From Chloroflexota bacterium (GTDB taxonomy: Bacteria; Chloroflexota; Anaerolineae; Anaerolineales; Anaerolineaceae): 46,764 nucleotides of DNA. The stretch is taken from the NCBI GenBank assembly GCA_023381565.1, contig JAMCRR010000090.1, positions 1 to 46,764 on the forward strand, given 5' to 3'. Under the pieces are notes generated by a model. It had not been told where the DNA came from and ran no database searches. It saw nothing but the letters and a program-made list of their open reading frames with translations. Positions within the stretch are counted from its first letter, which is position 1, and each line of letters begins with the position of its first letter. Below, in pieces: positions 1 to 8,072 of this stretch. The position numbers and the translations under genes are program-made.

Positions 1-45
1 GTTCACCGTTTGGAACAAGAGCTGGGGGCAAAACTGCGCAGCTAA
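1..45 (+). CDS. C-terminal end of an unidentified gene (partial)
   Basis: An open frame enters from the left edge and ends at TAA (43-45). It gives only 14 residues, VHRLEQELGAKLRS. The charged, Leu-spaced tail looks like an amphipathic helix end, but this is too short to assign a family. A strong hairpin follows 14 nt later, consistent with the end of a transcription unit. Confidence 0.5.
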   Translation, partial: VHRLEQELGAKLRS

Positions 46-59
46 AGGGAGGGAATTTC

Positions 60-98
60 GGGTTTGCTTTGGGCGGTTTCGCCGCCCAAAACAAACCC
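60..98 (+). terminator. Strong hairpin after the partial gene
   Basis: GGGTTTG (60-66) pairs with CAAACCC (92-98), and TTTGGGCGG (68-76) pairs with CCGCCCAAA (82-90). Together they form a stem of about 16 bp with one C/A mismatch and a 5-nt loop. No T-run follows on either strand, so it may act as a factor-assisted terminator or mRNA 3' end rather than a classic intrinsic terminator. Confidence 0.5.
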
Positions 99-132
99 AA
101 GGAACAGATCTCCAGAATCCGAATAAATTTAT

Positions 133-161
133 TTGGATTTATGACCACATGATTATATAAT
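133..161 (+). promoter_or_regulatory. Sigma-A type promoter of the secreted repeat protein
   Basis: TTGGAT (133-138), a 17-nt spacer and TATAAT (156-161). The predicted start near 168 gives a leader of about 50 nt containing the ribosome binding site AAAGGGG upstream of the ATG at 219. Confidence 0.55.
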
Positions 162-218
162 ATTAACACCGTTTCAAATTCATCCAGACAACCGAATAAT
201 TGAAAGGGGATTGCTGCT

Positions 219-1610
219 ATGAAAACAAGAGCCCTCGTGTACTTCTTCATTGCTGCTGTGCTGTTGTTTGGCGTCGTCTCCCCTGTTGCAGCCGTTCCAA
301 CGCTCGAGCCGTCCGGGCCGGCTTCTCCGTCGGCTGCAGATACCATTCGCCTGTTCTTCGACACGATCACGACCTCCTCGAATAGAATCGGCGATATCTC
401 GATGGTTATGGTCAGGAATACTCCCTGGGTGGCCTACTATGATTCTGTCGATATGGATTTGAAATTCGCCCACTGGTTGGGAGCCTCTACAGACGGCAAC
501 TGCGGCCCAAATAATTCGTGGCAGTGCGACACCCTTGCCACAGAGGGCAATGTCGGAAAATACACCTCCCTTGCCTTTTATCCCGGGGGAGGGGCATTGT
601 TAAGTTGGAAAATTGGCCTGACCTATTTTGATGACCCCGGGGCTGGTACTACGTACATCAGGTACACGTACTACAAATGTTACCTGGTCCCTACTTATCA
701 CTGCGGTTGGTCCACCCCGATCTCCGTTGGCACAAATGGAACACGCTCCAGTATCAAATACGATTCTAATGGAGTGGTTCACATCGCCTGGTACAACCAA
801 ACTTTGCATAGCTTTTTCTACTCTTCCGATGCCTTCCCTGGTCCGGCGAACTGCTCCCCTGGACCTGATGTCGATTGGGGTTGCTATAATTTCGATGACA
901 TGAGCGGGAGTGGCAGTGATTCTTCTGTGTCATTAGGCCTCTATCACGGCGCTCCTCAGATCGTATATTACGATCCGGTCGCTCACGATTTGCGCATCGC
1001 CCAGTGGCACAACTCAGGCGGCAACTGCGGGTCGACCAAATGGATGTGCAAGCCAATCGAGACGGGCGGCGATGTCGGTATGGGCGCGCAGATTTTGATC
1101 CCCGAGGATGGATCGCGAAATTGGACCATCGCCTATTATGATAAAACCGGGGAGTCTCTGCGGGTCGCTAAACTCGTGGATGGGGGCGGGAACTGCGATG
1201 TAAATGCAAATTTCAACTGCTTTGACGTCGATACCATCGGAAGCTGGACAGATCCGGGCATTTCCATGGCCGGCACATCCACCGGAACGCCGTATATCGC
1301 ATACCTGGCCGCATCAGGTGTTTTCCCATCCAACACGACTACCCTCAAAGTCGCTACACCGCGCTTGCTTGGCAATTGCGGCCCGACGGTCAGTGTGCCG
1401 CCAATATCTCTTCACACCTGGCAGTGCAGTACAGTCGATACAGGTGGAGGTTTGTTAAGCGGAATCAACGATCCGGCCATCGGTCTCGATTTGACAGGTA
1501 AATACAGGATCGCTTATGACTGGTGGAGTAGGATACTCTCCAACACCACTTACCATCTCACCCTGGCTAATCAGCGAGAAATGCTCTTCTTGCCCTTTCT
1601 TAATCAATAG
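219..1610 (+). CDS. Secreted Cys-rich repeat (beta-propeller-like) protein
   Basis: 463 residues beginning with a clear signal peptide: MKTR, a hydrophobic stretch to about residue 24, then Ala/Val-Ala before the mature chain. No lipobox is present, so the protein is probably exported. The mature part is a series of imperfect repeats with phrases such as AYYDS, VYYDP and AYYDK followed by L-(K/R)-hA. Paired cysteines sit in recurring NCG...WxC settings (GNCGS..WMC, GNCD..FNC, GNCGP..WQC), which suggests one disulfide per repeat and a propeller-like fold. The chain ends in the hydrophobic motif MLFLPFLNQ. A similar FLP motif appears in the protein at 30098-32371. The ATG is preceded by AAAGGGG. 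It is convergent with the aldo/keto reductase gene, 7 nt away. Function unknown; a surface or extracellular role is inferred from export only. Confidence 0.8.
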   Translation: MKTRALVYFFIAAVLLFGVVSPVAAVPTLEPSGPASPSAADTIRLFFDTITTSSNRIGDISMVMVRNTPWVAYYDSVDMDLKFAHWLGASTDGNCGPNNSWQCDTLATEGNVGKYTSLAFYPGGGALLSWKIGLTYFDDPGAGTTYIRYTYYKCYLVPTYHCGWSTPISVGTNGTRSSIKYDSNGVVHIAWYNQTLHSFFYSSDAFPGPANCSPGPDVDWGCYNFDDMSGSGSDSSVSLGLYHGAPQIVYYDPVAHDLRIAQWHNSGGNCGSTKWMCKPIETGGDVGMGAQILIPEDGSRNWTIAYYDKTGESLRVAKLVDGGGNCDVNANFNCFDVDTIGSWTDPGISMAGTSTGTPYIAYLAASGVFPSNTTTLKVATPRLLGNCGPTVSVPPISLHTWQCSTVDTGGGLLSGINDPAIGLDLTGKYRIAYDWWSRILSNTTYHLTLANQREMLFLPFLNQ

Positions 1611-1617
1611 GCAATAG

Positions 1618-2568
1618 CTACTCGCCGATAATCACCTCGATCTCTTCGAGCACGTCGTCGGTCAGGCGGTCAACTGCCTCGCTGGCCAGCAAGTTCTCGT
1701 CGAGCTGCTCCAGGTGAGTGGCGCCGGTAATCACGCTGCTCACCTCCTTGCGGCGCAAGATCCAGGCGATGGCTAACTGCGCCGTGGTCAGGCTCAGCCC
1801 CTGCGCCAGCCCGGTGAGCCGGCGCACCATGGCGATGCGTTCGGGGGTGATCCGATCGCGGATCCAGCCCATCTCCTCCAACGAGGCGCGGCTGCCCGGT
1901 GGGATGCCGTCGTTATACTTGCCGGTCAAAATGCCAAAATACAGTGGGCTCCAGGTCGTCAGGCCTAAACCGTGATCTTTGCATAAAGAAGCAAGCTCGT
2001 TCTCCACACTTTCGCGGTGGAAAAGGTTGTACTGCGGCTGCTCTACCGTCTGCGGCACCAGTCCGAGCTGTCTCGAGATGCCCAGCGATTCGGCCACCTG
2101 GAAAGCCTGCCATTCCGAAGTACCCCAATACAGGATTTTCCCCTGGTGGACCAGGTCGTCCATGGTGCGAGCCACTTCTTCGATGGATGTATCAGGGTCG
2201 AAGCGGTGGCAAAAATACAGATCCAGGTAGTCGGTACCCAGGCGGCGCAAAGAAGCGTTGACCGATTCGATAATGTGCTTGCGCGAGAGGCCTCGCCCGT
2301 TCGGGCCGGGCATGGTGGGCCAGAAGACCTTGCTCGAAAGCACCAGAGCCTCGCGCGGCAGGTCGGCTACGGCCTTCCCCAGGATCACCTCGGCTTGCCC
2401 GTTAGCGTACATATCGGCATTATCGAAAAAGTTGATCCCCTGATCGAACGCCTCGTGCACCAGCTCAATGGCGGTTATTTCGTCAACCTGGTCGCCGAAG
2501 GTGATCCACGATCCCAGCGATATTTCGCTCACCTTTAAACCAGATCGTCCGAGACGGCGGTAATGCAT
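1618..2568 (-). CDS. Aldo/keto reductase (NADPH-dependent, K+-channel beta-subunit-like)
   Basis: 316 residues, the usual length for the AKR superfamily. These are soluble TIM-barrel oxidoreductases that reduce aldehydes or ketones with NAD(P)H. The start MHYRRLGRSGLKVSEISLG is the family signature. The catalytic tetrad region is visible: Asp and Tyr in FFDNADMYANG, Lys in SSKVF, and His in LYFCHRFDP. The late GATHLEQLDENL segment matches the cofactor-binding end, and SIEEVARTMDDLVHQGKI is typical of the subgroup close to voltage-gated K+ channel beta subunits and YghZ. The substrate cannot be read from sequence. It lies 21 nt downstream of kamA on the same strand with its own GGGAGGAGAGG site, so the two are probably co-transcribed. 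A role in removing aldehydes from amino-acid catabolism is possible but unproven. Confidence 0.9.
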   Translation of the reverse strand: MHYRRLGRSGLKVSEISLGSWITFGDQVDEITAIELVHEAFDQGINFFDNADMYANGQAEVILGKAVADLPREALVLSSKVFWPTMPGPNGRGLSRKHIIESVNASLRRLGTDYLDLYFCHRFDPDTSIEEVARTMDDLVHQGKILYWGTSEWQAFQVAESLGISRQLGLVPQTVEQPQYNLFHRESVENELASLCKDHGLGLTTWSPLYFGILTGKYNDGIPPGSRASLEEMGWIRDRITPERIAMVRRLTGLAQGLSLTTAQLAIAWILRRKEVSSVITGATHLEQLDENLLASEAVDRLTDDVLEEIEVIIGE

Positions 2569-2589
2569 GGCCTCTCCTCCCGTTCCTGT

Positions 2590-3939
2590 TTATCCCTCGA
2601 GCTCTTTTTTGTTCCCAGAACCAATCCCCAAGGGGGTCCACTTGGCGGTATCGGCGCGCAGGCGATGCTGACCGCCGCCTCGGTTGTGAAGCTGGTCGAA
2701 CCCCTCGGGTTTGATAAACATCTGCTCTCCATCCAGCATCCCGCTCACGCCGCCCTGCCCCGGCTCCATGCGTTTGCTCTGGCAGTAACGGCAGGTTTTC
2801 GGGTCGTGAGCTTCGTACTTGACCGGCTCTTCATAAGTTGTGATAAAGCCCTCGTAATTGCGCAGGATGATCTTGTGGTCAGACATGCTGAGCAAATAGT
2901 TTGGTGCCAGGGGGATTTTACCCCCTCCGCCGGGGGCGTCGACCACGAAAGTAGGCACGGCGTACCCGGAGGTATGCCCGCGCAGCGCCTCGATGATCTC
3001 AATTCCCTTTGCCACGGGGGTGCGAAAATGGCCTGCCCCTTCCACCAGATCGCACTGGTAGAGATAATACGGGCGCACGCGGATGCGCACCAGGTCTTGC
3101 ACCAGCTTGCGCATAATGTGCGGGCAGTCGTTCACCCCCGCCAGCAGCACGGATTGATTCCCCAACGGGATGCCCGCGCGCGACAGCCGGTCGCAGGCTT
3201 CGGCCAGCTCCTGGCTGATCTCGTTGGGGTGGTTAACGTGGATGTTCATCCACAGCGGGTGATACTTCTCCAGCATGTCGGTCAACTCTTGGGTAACACG
3301 CATGGGCAGGAAGACCGGGACGCGTGTGCCGATGCGGATGATCTCGATGTGAGGGATCTCGCGCAGCCGGGCAAGCAGCTCCTCGAGGATCTTGGGCGCC
3401 AGAGTCAGCGGATCGCCGCCCGAGAGCAGCACGTCGCGCACCTGGGGTGTGCGTTTGAGGTAATCGATCTGCATCTCGAACTCGGCGCGCGAGAACTGCG
3501 CCAGGGGGTCGCCCACAATGCGCGAGCGGGTGCAGTAGCGGCAGTATGAGGCGCATTGAGTGGTCACCAGCATCAGCACGCGGTCAGGATAGCGGTGCAC
3601 CAATCCCGGAACAGGCGAGTGCAGGTCCTCAGCCAGCGAATCCTCCATCATTCCTGTGAAGGGGGTGATCTCGGCGTCGGTGGGAATGACCTGTTTGCGA
3701 ATCGGGTCGTTGGGATCGTCTGGATCGATGAGCGAGACAAAATAGGGGGTAATATCCACGCGGAACAAACCGCTGGTGGATAAGGCTCGCCGCTCACCAT
3801 CGGTCAATTTGAATACTTTCTCGAATTCATCAACACTGTTCAGCCGGTGGCTAAGCTGCCAGCGCCAATCGTTCCATTTCTCATCGGGAACGTCGGCAAA
3901 AATTGGCGCTCGCCGGGACGGGAAGAGTTCTGGGGACAT
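2590..3939 (-). CDS. kamA: Lysine 2,3-aminomutase (radical SAM, PLP)
   Basis: 449 residues. The enzyme interconverts L-lysine and L-beta-lysine using a 4Fe-4S/SAM radical and PLP. The radical-SAM triad is Cys129, Cys133 and Cys136 (CASYCRYC). The PLP lysine is Lys341 in PGGGGK. The two Asp residues that bind the lysine side-chain amine in the clostridial enzyme are present as Asp297 (YQCDL) and Asp334 (VVDAPGG). This favours lysine over glutamate as substrate, because glutamate mutases carry Lys/Asn there. The C-terminal zinc-type pair is Cys383/Cys386. The start is supported by GGAG 7 nt upstream. No beta-lysine acetyltransferase (ablB) or lysine fermentation gene lies nearby, so whether beta-lysine is an osmolyte or a catabolic intermediate is open. 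A promoter and a leader of about 270 nt precede it. Confidence 0.93.
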   Translation of the reverse strand: MSPELFPSRRAPIFADVPDEKWNDWRWQLSHRLNSVDEFEKVFKLTDGERRALSTSGLFRVDITPYFVSLIDPDDPNDPIRKQVIPTDAEITPFTGMMEDSLAEDLHSPVPGLVHRYPDRVLMLVTTQCASYCRYCTRSRIVGDPLAQFSRAEFEMQIDYLKRTPQVRDVLLSGGDPLTLAPKILEELLARLREIPHIEIIRIGTRVPVFLPMRVTQELTDMLEKYHPLWMNIHVNHPNEISQELAEACDRLSRAGIPLGNQSVLLAGVNDCPHIMRKLVQDLVRIRVRPYYLYQCDLVEGAGHFRTPVAKGIEIIEALRGHTSGYAVPTFVVDAPGGGGKIPLAPNYLLSMSDHKIILRNYEGFITTYEEPVKYEAHDPKTCRYCQSKRMEPGQGGVSGMLDGEQMFIKPEGFDQLHNRGGGQHRLRADTAKWTPLGIGSGNKKELEG

Positions 3940-4211
3940 AGTCTTACTCCATCAAATCAAACCACACAGATAATAACCAGTGAATGGATAGGCCATTGAA
4001 ATCAAAAGCGGGAAAAGGAATGGATGTTGCTTGCTCCTTGACCTGCCAGGCCAGCGTGATGGGCGCAATGCGCCTGGAATAGACTGATTTGCATCAAAAT
4101 GGAGGGGAAGGATTAACAAACTCGGGAGACCGCCCGCCATTTTGCCCAGGTAGGAGGGTCGTGATCTGGGCGGTAAAAGCCCGCGCATTCAGCGGAATCA
4201 TCGGCGATCAT
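3940..4211 (-). promoter_or_regulatory. Long 5' leader of kamA with competing hairpins
   Basis: This is the untranslated region between the predicted kamA transcription start (about 4211) and the kamA ATG. Read leftward it holds GGGC-TTTTACC-GCCC, which shares its 3' arm with a longer pair GCCCAG...CTGGGC (4144-4149 with 4166-4171), so the two pairings exclude each other. CGGG-CGGTCT-CCCG follows, and further down is a perfect GGCGC-ATT-GCGCC hairpin (4062-4074). I could not match it to the lysine, cobalamin, SAM or T-box consensus. It could be a regulatory leader or simply a long UTR. Confidence 0.35.
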
Positions 4212-4217
4212 ATTTCT

Positions 4218-4246
4218 ATTGTAGACTGAAAAAAGGTGGGGGTCAA
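4218..4246 (-). promoter_or_regulatory. Promoter of the kamA operon
   Basis: On the minus strand TTGACC (4246-4241), a 17-nt spacer and TACAAT (4223-4218) match the housekeeping consensus well. It is divergent from the hrcA promoter, which starts 40 nt to the right. Confidence 0.65.
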
Positions 4247-4285
4247 TATTTATATCAGAGTTTTGTTAGAGTTGGGCATCTTCGC

Positions 4286-4314
4286 TTGACGCATCTATTC
4301 AGGCATGGTATCAT
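4286..4314 (+). promoter_or_regulatory. Promoter of the hrcA heat-shock operon
   Basis: TTGACG (4286-4291), exactly 17 nt, then TATCAT (4309-4314). The predicted start near 4321 puts the CIRCE operator at about +8 to +34, the usual place for HrcA to block the housekeeping polymerase. Confidence 0.8.
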
Positions 4315-4327
4315 CAAATAGTAGATT

Positions 4328-4354
4328 TTAGCACTCTAGCCTTTAGAGTGCTAA
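4328..4354 (+). promoter_or_regulatory. CIRCE operator (HrcA binding site)
   Basis: The sequence is a perfect match to the textbook inverted repeat TTAGCACTC-N9-GAGTGCTAA: arms 4328-4336 and 4346-4354. It lies between the promoter and hrcA. HrcA binds CIRCE and represses the operon; heat titrates the chaperonin that keeps HrcA active, so transcription rises. This shows hrcA-grpE-dnaK-dnaJ is autoregulated. Confidence 0.97.
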
Positions 4355-4361
4355 TTTTAGG

Positions 4362-5405
4362 ATGCATGGAATGGGTGAATTATCTGAACGACAGAAATTC
4401 ATTCTTACGCTGGTGATCCACGAATATGTCCGTTCTGCGCAGCCGGTTGGCTCGCAAACGCTCGTGGATCGTTATGCTTTAGATATGAGTTCAGCCACGG
4501 TACGCAATGAAATGGTCGCCCTCACCGAGGCGGGTTACCTGCGCCAGCCGCACACTTCTGCAGGGCGCATCCCCACCGAAGAGGGCTATCGCTATTTCGT
4601 CAGCCGCATGGTGCGCCAGTCAGAGCTCCCCGCCCCCATTCAGCGCACCATCAGCCACCAGTTTTACCAGACGCGCCACGACATCGAGGAGTGGATGCGC
4701 CTGGCAGCTTCGGTGCTGGCACACCAATCGCGCGTCGCCTCGCTCGTCACCGCACCCCATTCCGAACAGGCACGCCTGAAGCACCTAGAGCTGATTTCAA
4801 CACGCGGTCGGCAGGTGTTGATGGTGCTGGTGTTGACGGGTGGGGAAATCCACCAGCAGATTCTCGCGCTGCCTGAACCCATCTCTCAAGATAAGCTCAC
4901 CGAAGCCGCAAACCATATCACTCAGCTCTACCAGGGCCAGGATATCAATGGAACGAACGTCTCAAACTCCAACCTGAGTGCCTTCGAACAGGTTGTCCTG
5001 GGGCTGGTGTCGGGCTTGATGGGGCAATCGAACGCCCTGGTGGCAGGCGAGGTTTACCTGGATGGATTGACTAACGTGCTGGCAGAGCCGGAGTTCGCCG
5101 GTTCAGAGGAGGCCCGCCGTGCGTTGCATTTATTGGAGGAGCGGTCGCTATTGGAGGATCTTCTTTCTCGCACGGTGCTGCGCAGCCCGGCCAGCGGGGT
5201 GCAGGTTTTGATTGGGGGGGAGGGCACCTGGGATGACCTGCGCCAGTGTTCTGTAGTTCTGGCGCGCTACGGCACTCCCGGGTTAGCAACCGGTACCCTG
5301 GGCGTGCTTGGCCCGATGCGAATGCCTTACGGCCGGGCCATCTCGACGGTTCGCTTTGTAGCCAATCTGCTCAGCGACCTGGTTACCGAGACAATGGTGG
5401 AATAA
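4362..5405 (+). CDS. hrcA: Heat-inducible transcription repressor HrcA
   Basis: 347 residues, the normal HrcA length. The N-terminal winged helix is typical: LSERQKFILTLVIHEYVRSAQPVGSQTL, then SSATVRNEMVALTEAGYLRQPHTSAGRIPTEEGYRYFV. The long GAF-like middle and C-terminal domain ends with GPMRMPYGRAISTVRFVANLLSDLV, also diagnostic. Two in-frame starts exist, ATG at 4362 and ATG at 4371 (MGELSERQ). The second fits homologues better, but neither has a strong ribosome binding site because CIRCE ends only 7 nt before the first. It is the first gene of the operon and represses itself through CIRCE. A 98-nt gap with a small ACCGG-CCAA-CCGGT hairpin (5432-5445) separates it from grpE. Confidence 0.95.
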   Translation: MHGMGELSERQKFILTLVIHEYVRSAQPVGSQTLVDRYALDMSSATVRNEMVALTEAGYLRQPHTSAGRIPTEEGYRYFVSRMVRQSELPAPIQRTISHQFYQTRHDIEEWMRLAASVLAHQSRVASLVTAPHSEQARLKHLELISTRGRQVLMVLVLTGGEIHQQILALPEPISQDKLTEAANHITQLYQGQDINGTNVSNSNLSAFEQVVLGLVSGLMGQSNALVAGEVYLDGLTNVLAEPEFAGSEEARRALHLLEERSLLEDLLSRTVLRSPASGVQVLIGGEGTWDDLRQCSVVLARYGTPGLATGTLGVLGPMRMPYGRAISTVRFVANLLSDLVTETMVE

Positions 5406-5503
5406 ATTACAATCGATTTGGGCGCTCAGATACCGGCCAACCGGTTCCCCGTATCCGGCGGCTGATTTCCCTGATACCCGATCGCTGTTAGTGGAGGCCA
5501 TGA

Positions 5504-6115
5504 ATGGGACAAACCAATGAAACAAGTCGGCAGAAAGACGAGAATTCCCACCCGGATGAACCCGTAGAATCTGCCGCACAACCTCAGCCGGCATCCGATC
5601 AAGGCGAACAGACACAATCCGAGGCGCCGGATGAAGTCATTCCCATCGAAACAGTGGAAAACCTTAAACAAGAACTCGAACAACATCGCAAGAAATCACA
5701 GGAGTATTTCGAGGGTTGGCAGCGCGAACGCGCCGATTTCTCAAACTACAAGAAGCGCATCGAACGTGACCAGACCCAGGTATACCAAAACGCGGTGGCG
5801 TCGGTGGTTAAAAAATACCTGGTCATTTTAGATGACCTGGAACGCGCCTTGAAAGACCGGCCCGAGACGGGTGAAATGGCAGCCTGGGCAAACGGCATCG
5901 AGCTGATCTACCGTAAACTGCTTTCGCAATTGGAAGCCGAAGGGGTTAAAAAGATGGAAGCAGAAGGTGAGATGTTCGACCCCACCCGTCACGAGGCACT
6001 TGCACAGGTAGATAGCCCTGACCATGAAAGTGGCCAGATCGTTGATATTATCCAACCCGGCTTTTTGCTGGGCAATCGCGTCATTCGGCCGGCCCTGGTA
6101 AGGGTGGCCCGTTAG
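5504..6115 (+). CDS. grpE: Nucleotide exchange factor GrpE
   Basis: 203 residues. GrpE is the homodimeric co-chaperone that releases ADP from DnaK. The acidic, Gln-rich first 45 residues are disordered. A long helix follows with the typical QEYFEGWQRERADFSNYKKR, and the C-terminal beta domain contains MFDPTRHEALAQV and GFLLGNRVIRPALVRV. GGAGG (5493-5497) sets the start at 5504. Another ATG at 5500 opens a six-codon frame that overlaps the grpE start out of frame (5500-5520), probably without importance. dnaK follows 9 nt after the stop, so the genes are co-transcribed. Confidence 0.95.
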   Translation: MGQTNETSRQKDENSHPDEPVESAAQPQPASDQGEQTQSEAPDEVIPIETVENLKQELEQHRKKSQEYFEGWQRERADFSNYKKRIERDQTQVYQNAVASVVKKYLVILDDLERALKDRPETGEMAAWANGIELIYRKLLSQLEAEGVKKMEAEGEMFDPTRHEALAQVDSPDHESGQIVDIIQPGFLLGNRVIRPALVRVAR

Positions 6116-6124
6116 GAGGAAATC

Positions 6125-8056
6125 ATGGGAAAAGTCATTGGCATTGACCTGGGAACAACGAACAGCGTTGTAGCCGTCATGCAAGGTGGCGAGCCGGTGG
6201 TCATCCCAACAGCCGAGGGAGAGCGGCTGCTGCCTTCTGTTGTGGCAGTTAATAAAAACCACGAGCGGCTCGTTGGCCGGGTTGCCCGCAACCAGGCGAT
6301 CATCAACGCCGAGAATACCATCTTCTCGATCAAGCGCTTCATGGGGCGCAAATTCGACGACCCCGAAGTCCAACGCACGGTTTCGCGCATCCCTTATAAA
6401 ATTACCAAGGCTCCGAATGGAGACGTGCGCGTGATCATGGATGGAAAAGAATATTCCCCGCCCGAAATCTCGGCCATGATCCTGGCAAAGCTAAAGACCG
6501 ACGCTGAGGCGTACCTGGGCGAGACGGTCACCCAGGCTGTGATTACCGTCCCGGCTTACTTCAACGATGCCCAGCGAAATGCTACCAAAGACGCCGGCAA
6601 GATCGCCGGCCTGGAGGTTCTGCGTATCATCAACGAACCCACGGCTTCCTCTCTGGCTTATGGGTTGGATAAGAAAAAGAACGAGGTCATCGCCGTATAC
6701 GACCTGGGCGGCGGCACCTTTGATGTCTCTATCCTGGATGTAGGCGAGGGGGTTTTTCAGGTGCGTTCGACCAGCGGCGATACCTTCCTCGGCGGCGATG
6801 ATTTCGACCAGCGCATCATGGACTACCTGGCCGAAGAGTTCAAGCGTGAGAACACGATCGACCTGCGCAAAGACCGCCAGGCGCTGCAACGCCTGAAAGA
6901 AGCAGCCGAAAAAGCGAAGATCGAGCTTTCCTCCACCATGCAGGCTGAAATAAACCTGCCCTACATCACGGCCGACGCCAGCGGACCCAAGCACCTGGTC
7001 ATGACCCTGACACGCGCCAAGCTCGAACAGCTCACCGGAGACCTGATCAACCGCTCGCTCGACCCGGTGCGCCGGGCAATCTCAGACGCCGGATTGAAAC
7101 CCTCCGATATCAACGAGGTCGTTCTTGTGGGCGGCATGACGCGCATGCCCGCCGTTCAGGAAGTGGTGCGGCGCGAATTCGGCAAAGAGCCGCACAAAGG
7201 CGTGAACCCCGATGAGGTCGTCGCCATCGGCGCGGCCATTCAGGCCGGCGTGCTGGGCGGCGAGGTCAAAGACATCCTCCTGCTCGATGTGACCCCCCTG
7301 ACCCTGTCTGTAGAAACCTACGGCGGCGTTGCCACGCCATTGATCGAGCGCAATACCACCATCCCTACCCGCAAGAGCCAGATTTTCTCGACCGCCAGCG
7401 ATGCTCAGACGCAGGTCGAGATCCATGTGCTGCAAGGCGAGCGCCCTCTGGCCACGGACAACAAATCGCTTGGCCGCTTCATTCTGGATGGTATCCCGCC
7501 TGCGCCGCGTGGCATCCCCCAGATCGAAGTAACCTTCGATATCGACGCCAACGGCATCCTGAACGTAACTGCATCAGATAAAGCTACGGGACGCAGCCAG
7601 CACATTACGATCACCGCCTCCTCTGGCCTCTCCGACGCGGAGGTCGAGCGCATGCGCAAGGAAGCCGAAGCCCATGCCGATGAAGACCTTCGCCGCAAAG
7701 ACCTGATCGAGGCGCGCAACCACGCCGACAACACCATTTACACCGCCGAAAAGCTGCTCAAGGATCTGGGAGATAAGGTGCCTGCGGATCTCAAGAAGCA
7801 GACAGAAGAAGGCATCAGCACCTTACGGACCATCATGAACGGCGAAGACGCTGAGGGTATTCGCCGGGCCACCGAAGAGCTAGGCCAGACCCTGCAAAAA
7901 ATTGGCGCAGGGGCTTATCAGCAAACTCCTCCCCAAAGCGGGCCAGAAGCCGGCGGCGCCGCCGAACCCGGCCCCACACCTGAGCAGGGTGGCGGCGGCA
8001 CCAGCAGCGGCGGCGGTGGTGAAGACGTCGTTGATGGTGAATTTAAGAGTGTGTAA
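6125..8056 (+). CDS. dnaK: Molecular chaperone DnaK (Hsp70)
   Basis: 643 residues, standard Hsp70 length. The ATP-driven chaperone binds exposed hydrophobic segments and cycles with DnaJ and GrpE. Visible signatures are the phosphate loop [13 protein letters not shown] at the start, [14 protein letters not shown] in the middle of the nucleotide-binding domain, and [14 protein letters not shown] near its end. The [11 protein letters not shown] linker region, the beta-sandwich substrate domain and a helical lid complete the protein. The C-terminus is a long Gly/Pro-rich tail ending in [10 protein letters not shown], close to the EEVD-like end typical of bacterial DnaK. TAGGAGGAAATC directly precedes the ATG, the strongest ribosome binding site of the operon, which fits high expression. 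Confidence 0.98.
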   Translation: MGKVIGIDLGTTNSVVAVMQGGEPVVIPTAEGERLLPSVVAVNKNHERLVGRVARNQAIINAENTIFSIKRFMGRKFDDPEVQRTVSRIPYKITKAPNGDVRVIMDGKEYSPPEISAMILAKLKTDAEAYLGETVTQAVITVPAYFNDAQRNATKDAGKIAGLEVLRIINEPTASSLAYGLDKKKNEVIAVYDLGGGTFDVSILDVGEGVFQVRSTSGDTFLGGDDFDQRIMDYLAEEFKRENTIDLRKDRQALQRLKEAAEKAKIELSSTMQAEINLPYITADASGPKHLVMTLTRAKLEQLTGDLINRSLDPVRRAISDAGLKPSDINEVVLVGGMTRMPAVQEVVRREFGKEPHKGVNPDEVVAIGAAIQAGVLGGEVKDILLLDVTPLTLSVETYGGVATPLIERNTTIPTRKSQIFSTASDAQTQVEIHVLQGERPLATDNKSLGRFILDGIPPAPRGIPQIEVTFDIDANGILNVTASDKATGRSQHITITASSGLSDAEVERMRKEAEAHADEDLRRKDLIEARNHADNTIYTAEKLLKDLGDKVPADLKKQTEEGISTLRTIMNGEDAEGIRRATEELGQTLQKIGAGAYQQTPPQSGPEAGGAAEPGPTPEQGGGGTSSGGGGEDVVDGEFKSV

Positions 8057-8072
8057 TTAGACGATATTTTTA

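Noticed and set aside
2563..3549. A 328-codon frame on the plus strand across kamA
   Set aside because: Antisense shadow of kamA. Its His/Gln/Val-rich translation has no domain, and kamA on the other strand is unmistakable.
3952..4188. A 78-codon leftward frame in the kamA leader
   Set aside because: No ribosome binding site, no recognisable domain and Arg/Pro/Leu-rich non-coding-like composition. It overlaps the hairpins of the leader. A leader peptide cannot be excluded but is not supported.
3940..4211. Lysine riboswitch upstream of kamA
   Set aside because: The conserved core of the lysine riboswitch (GAGGTAGAGG-like start and GAAAGG segments) is not visible. Only unclassified hairpins can be supported.
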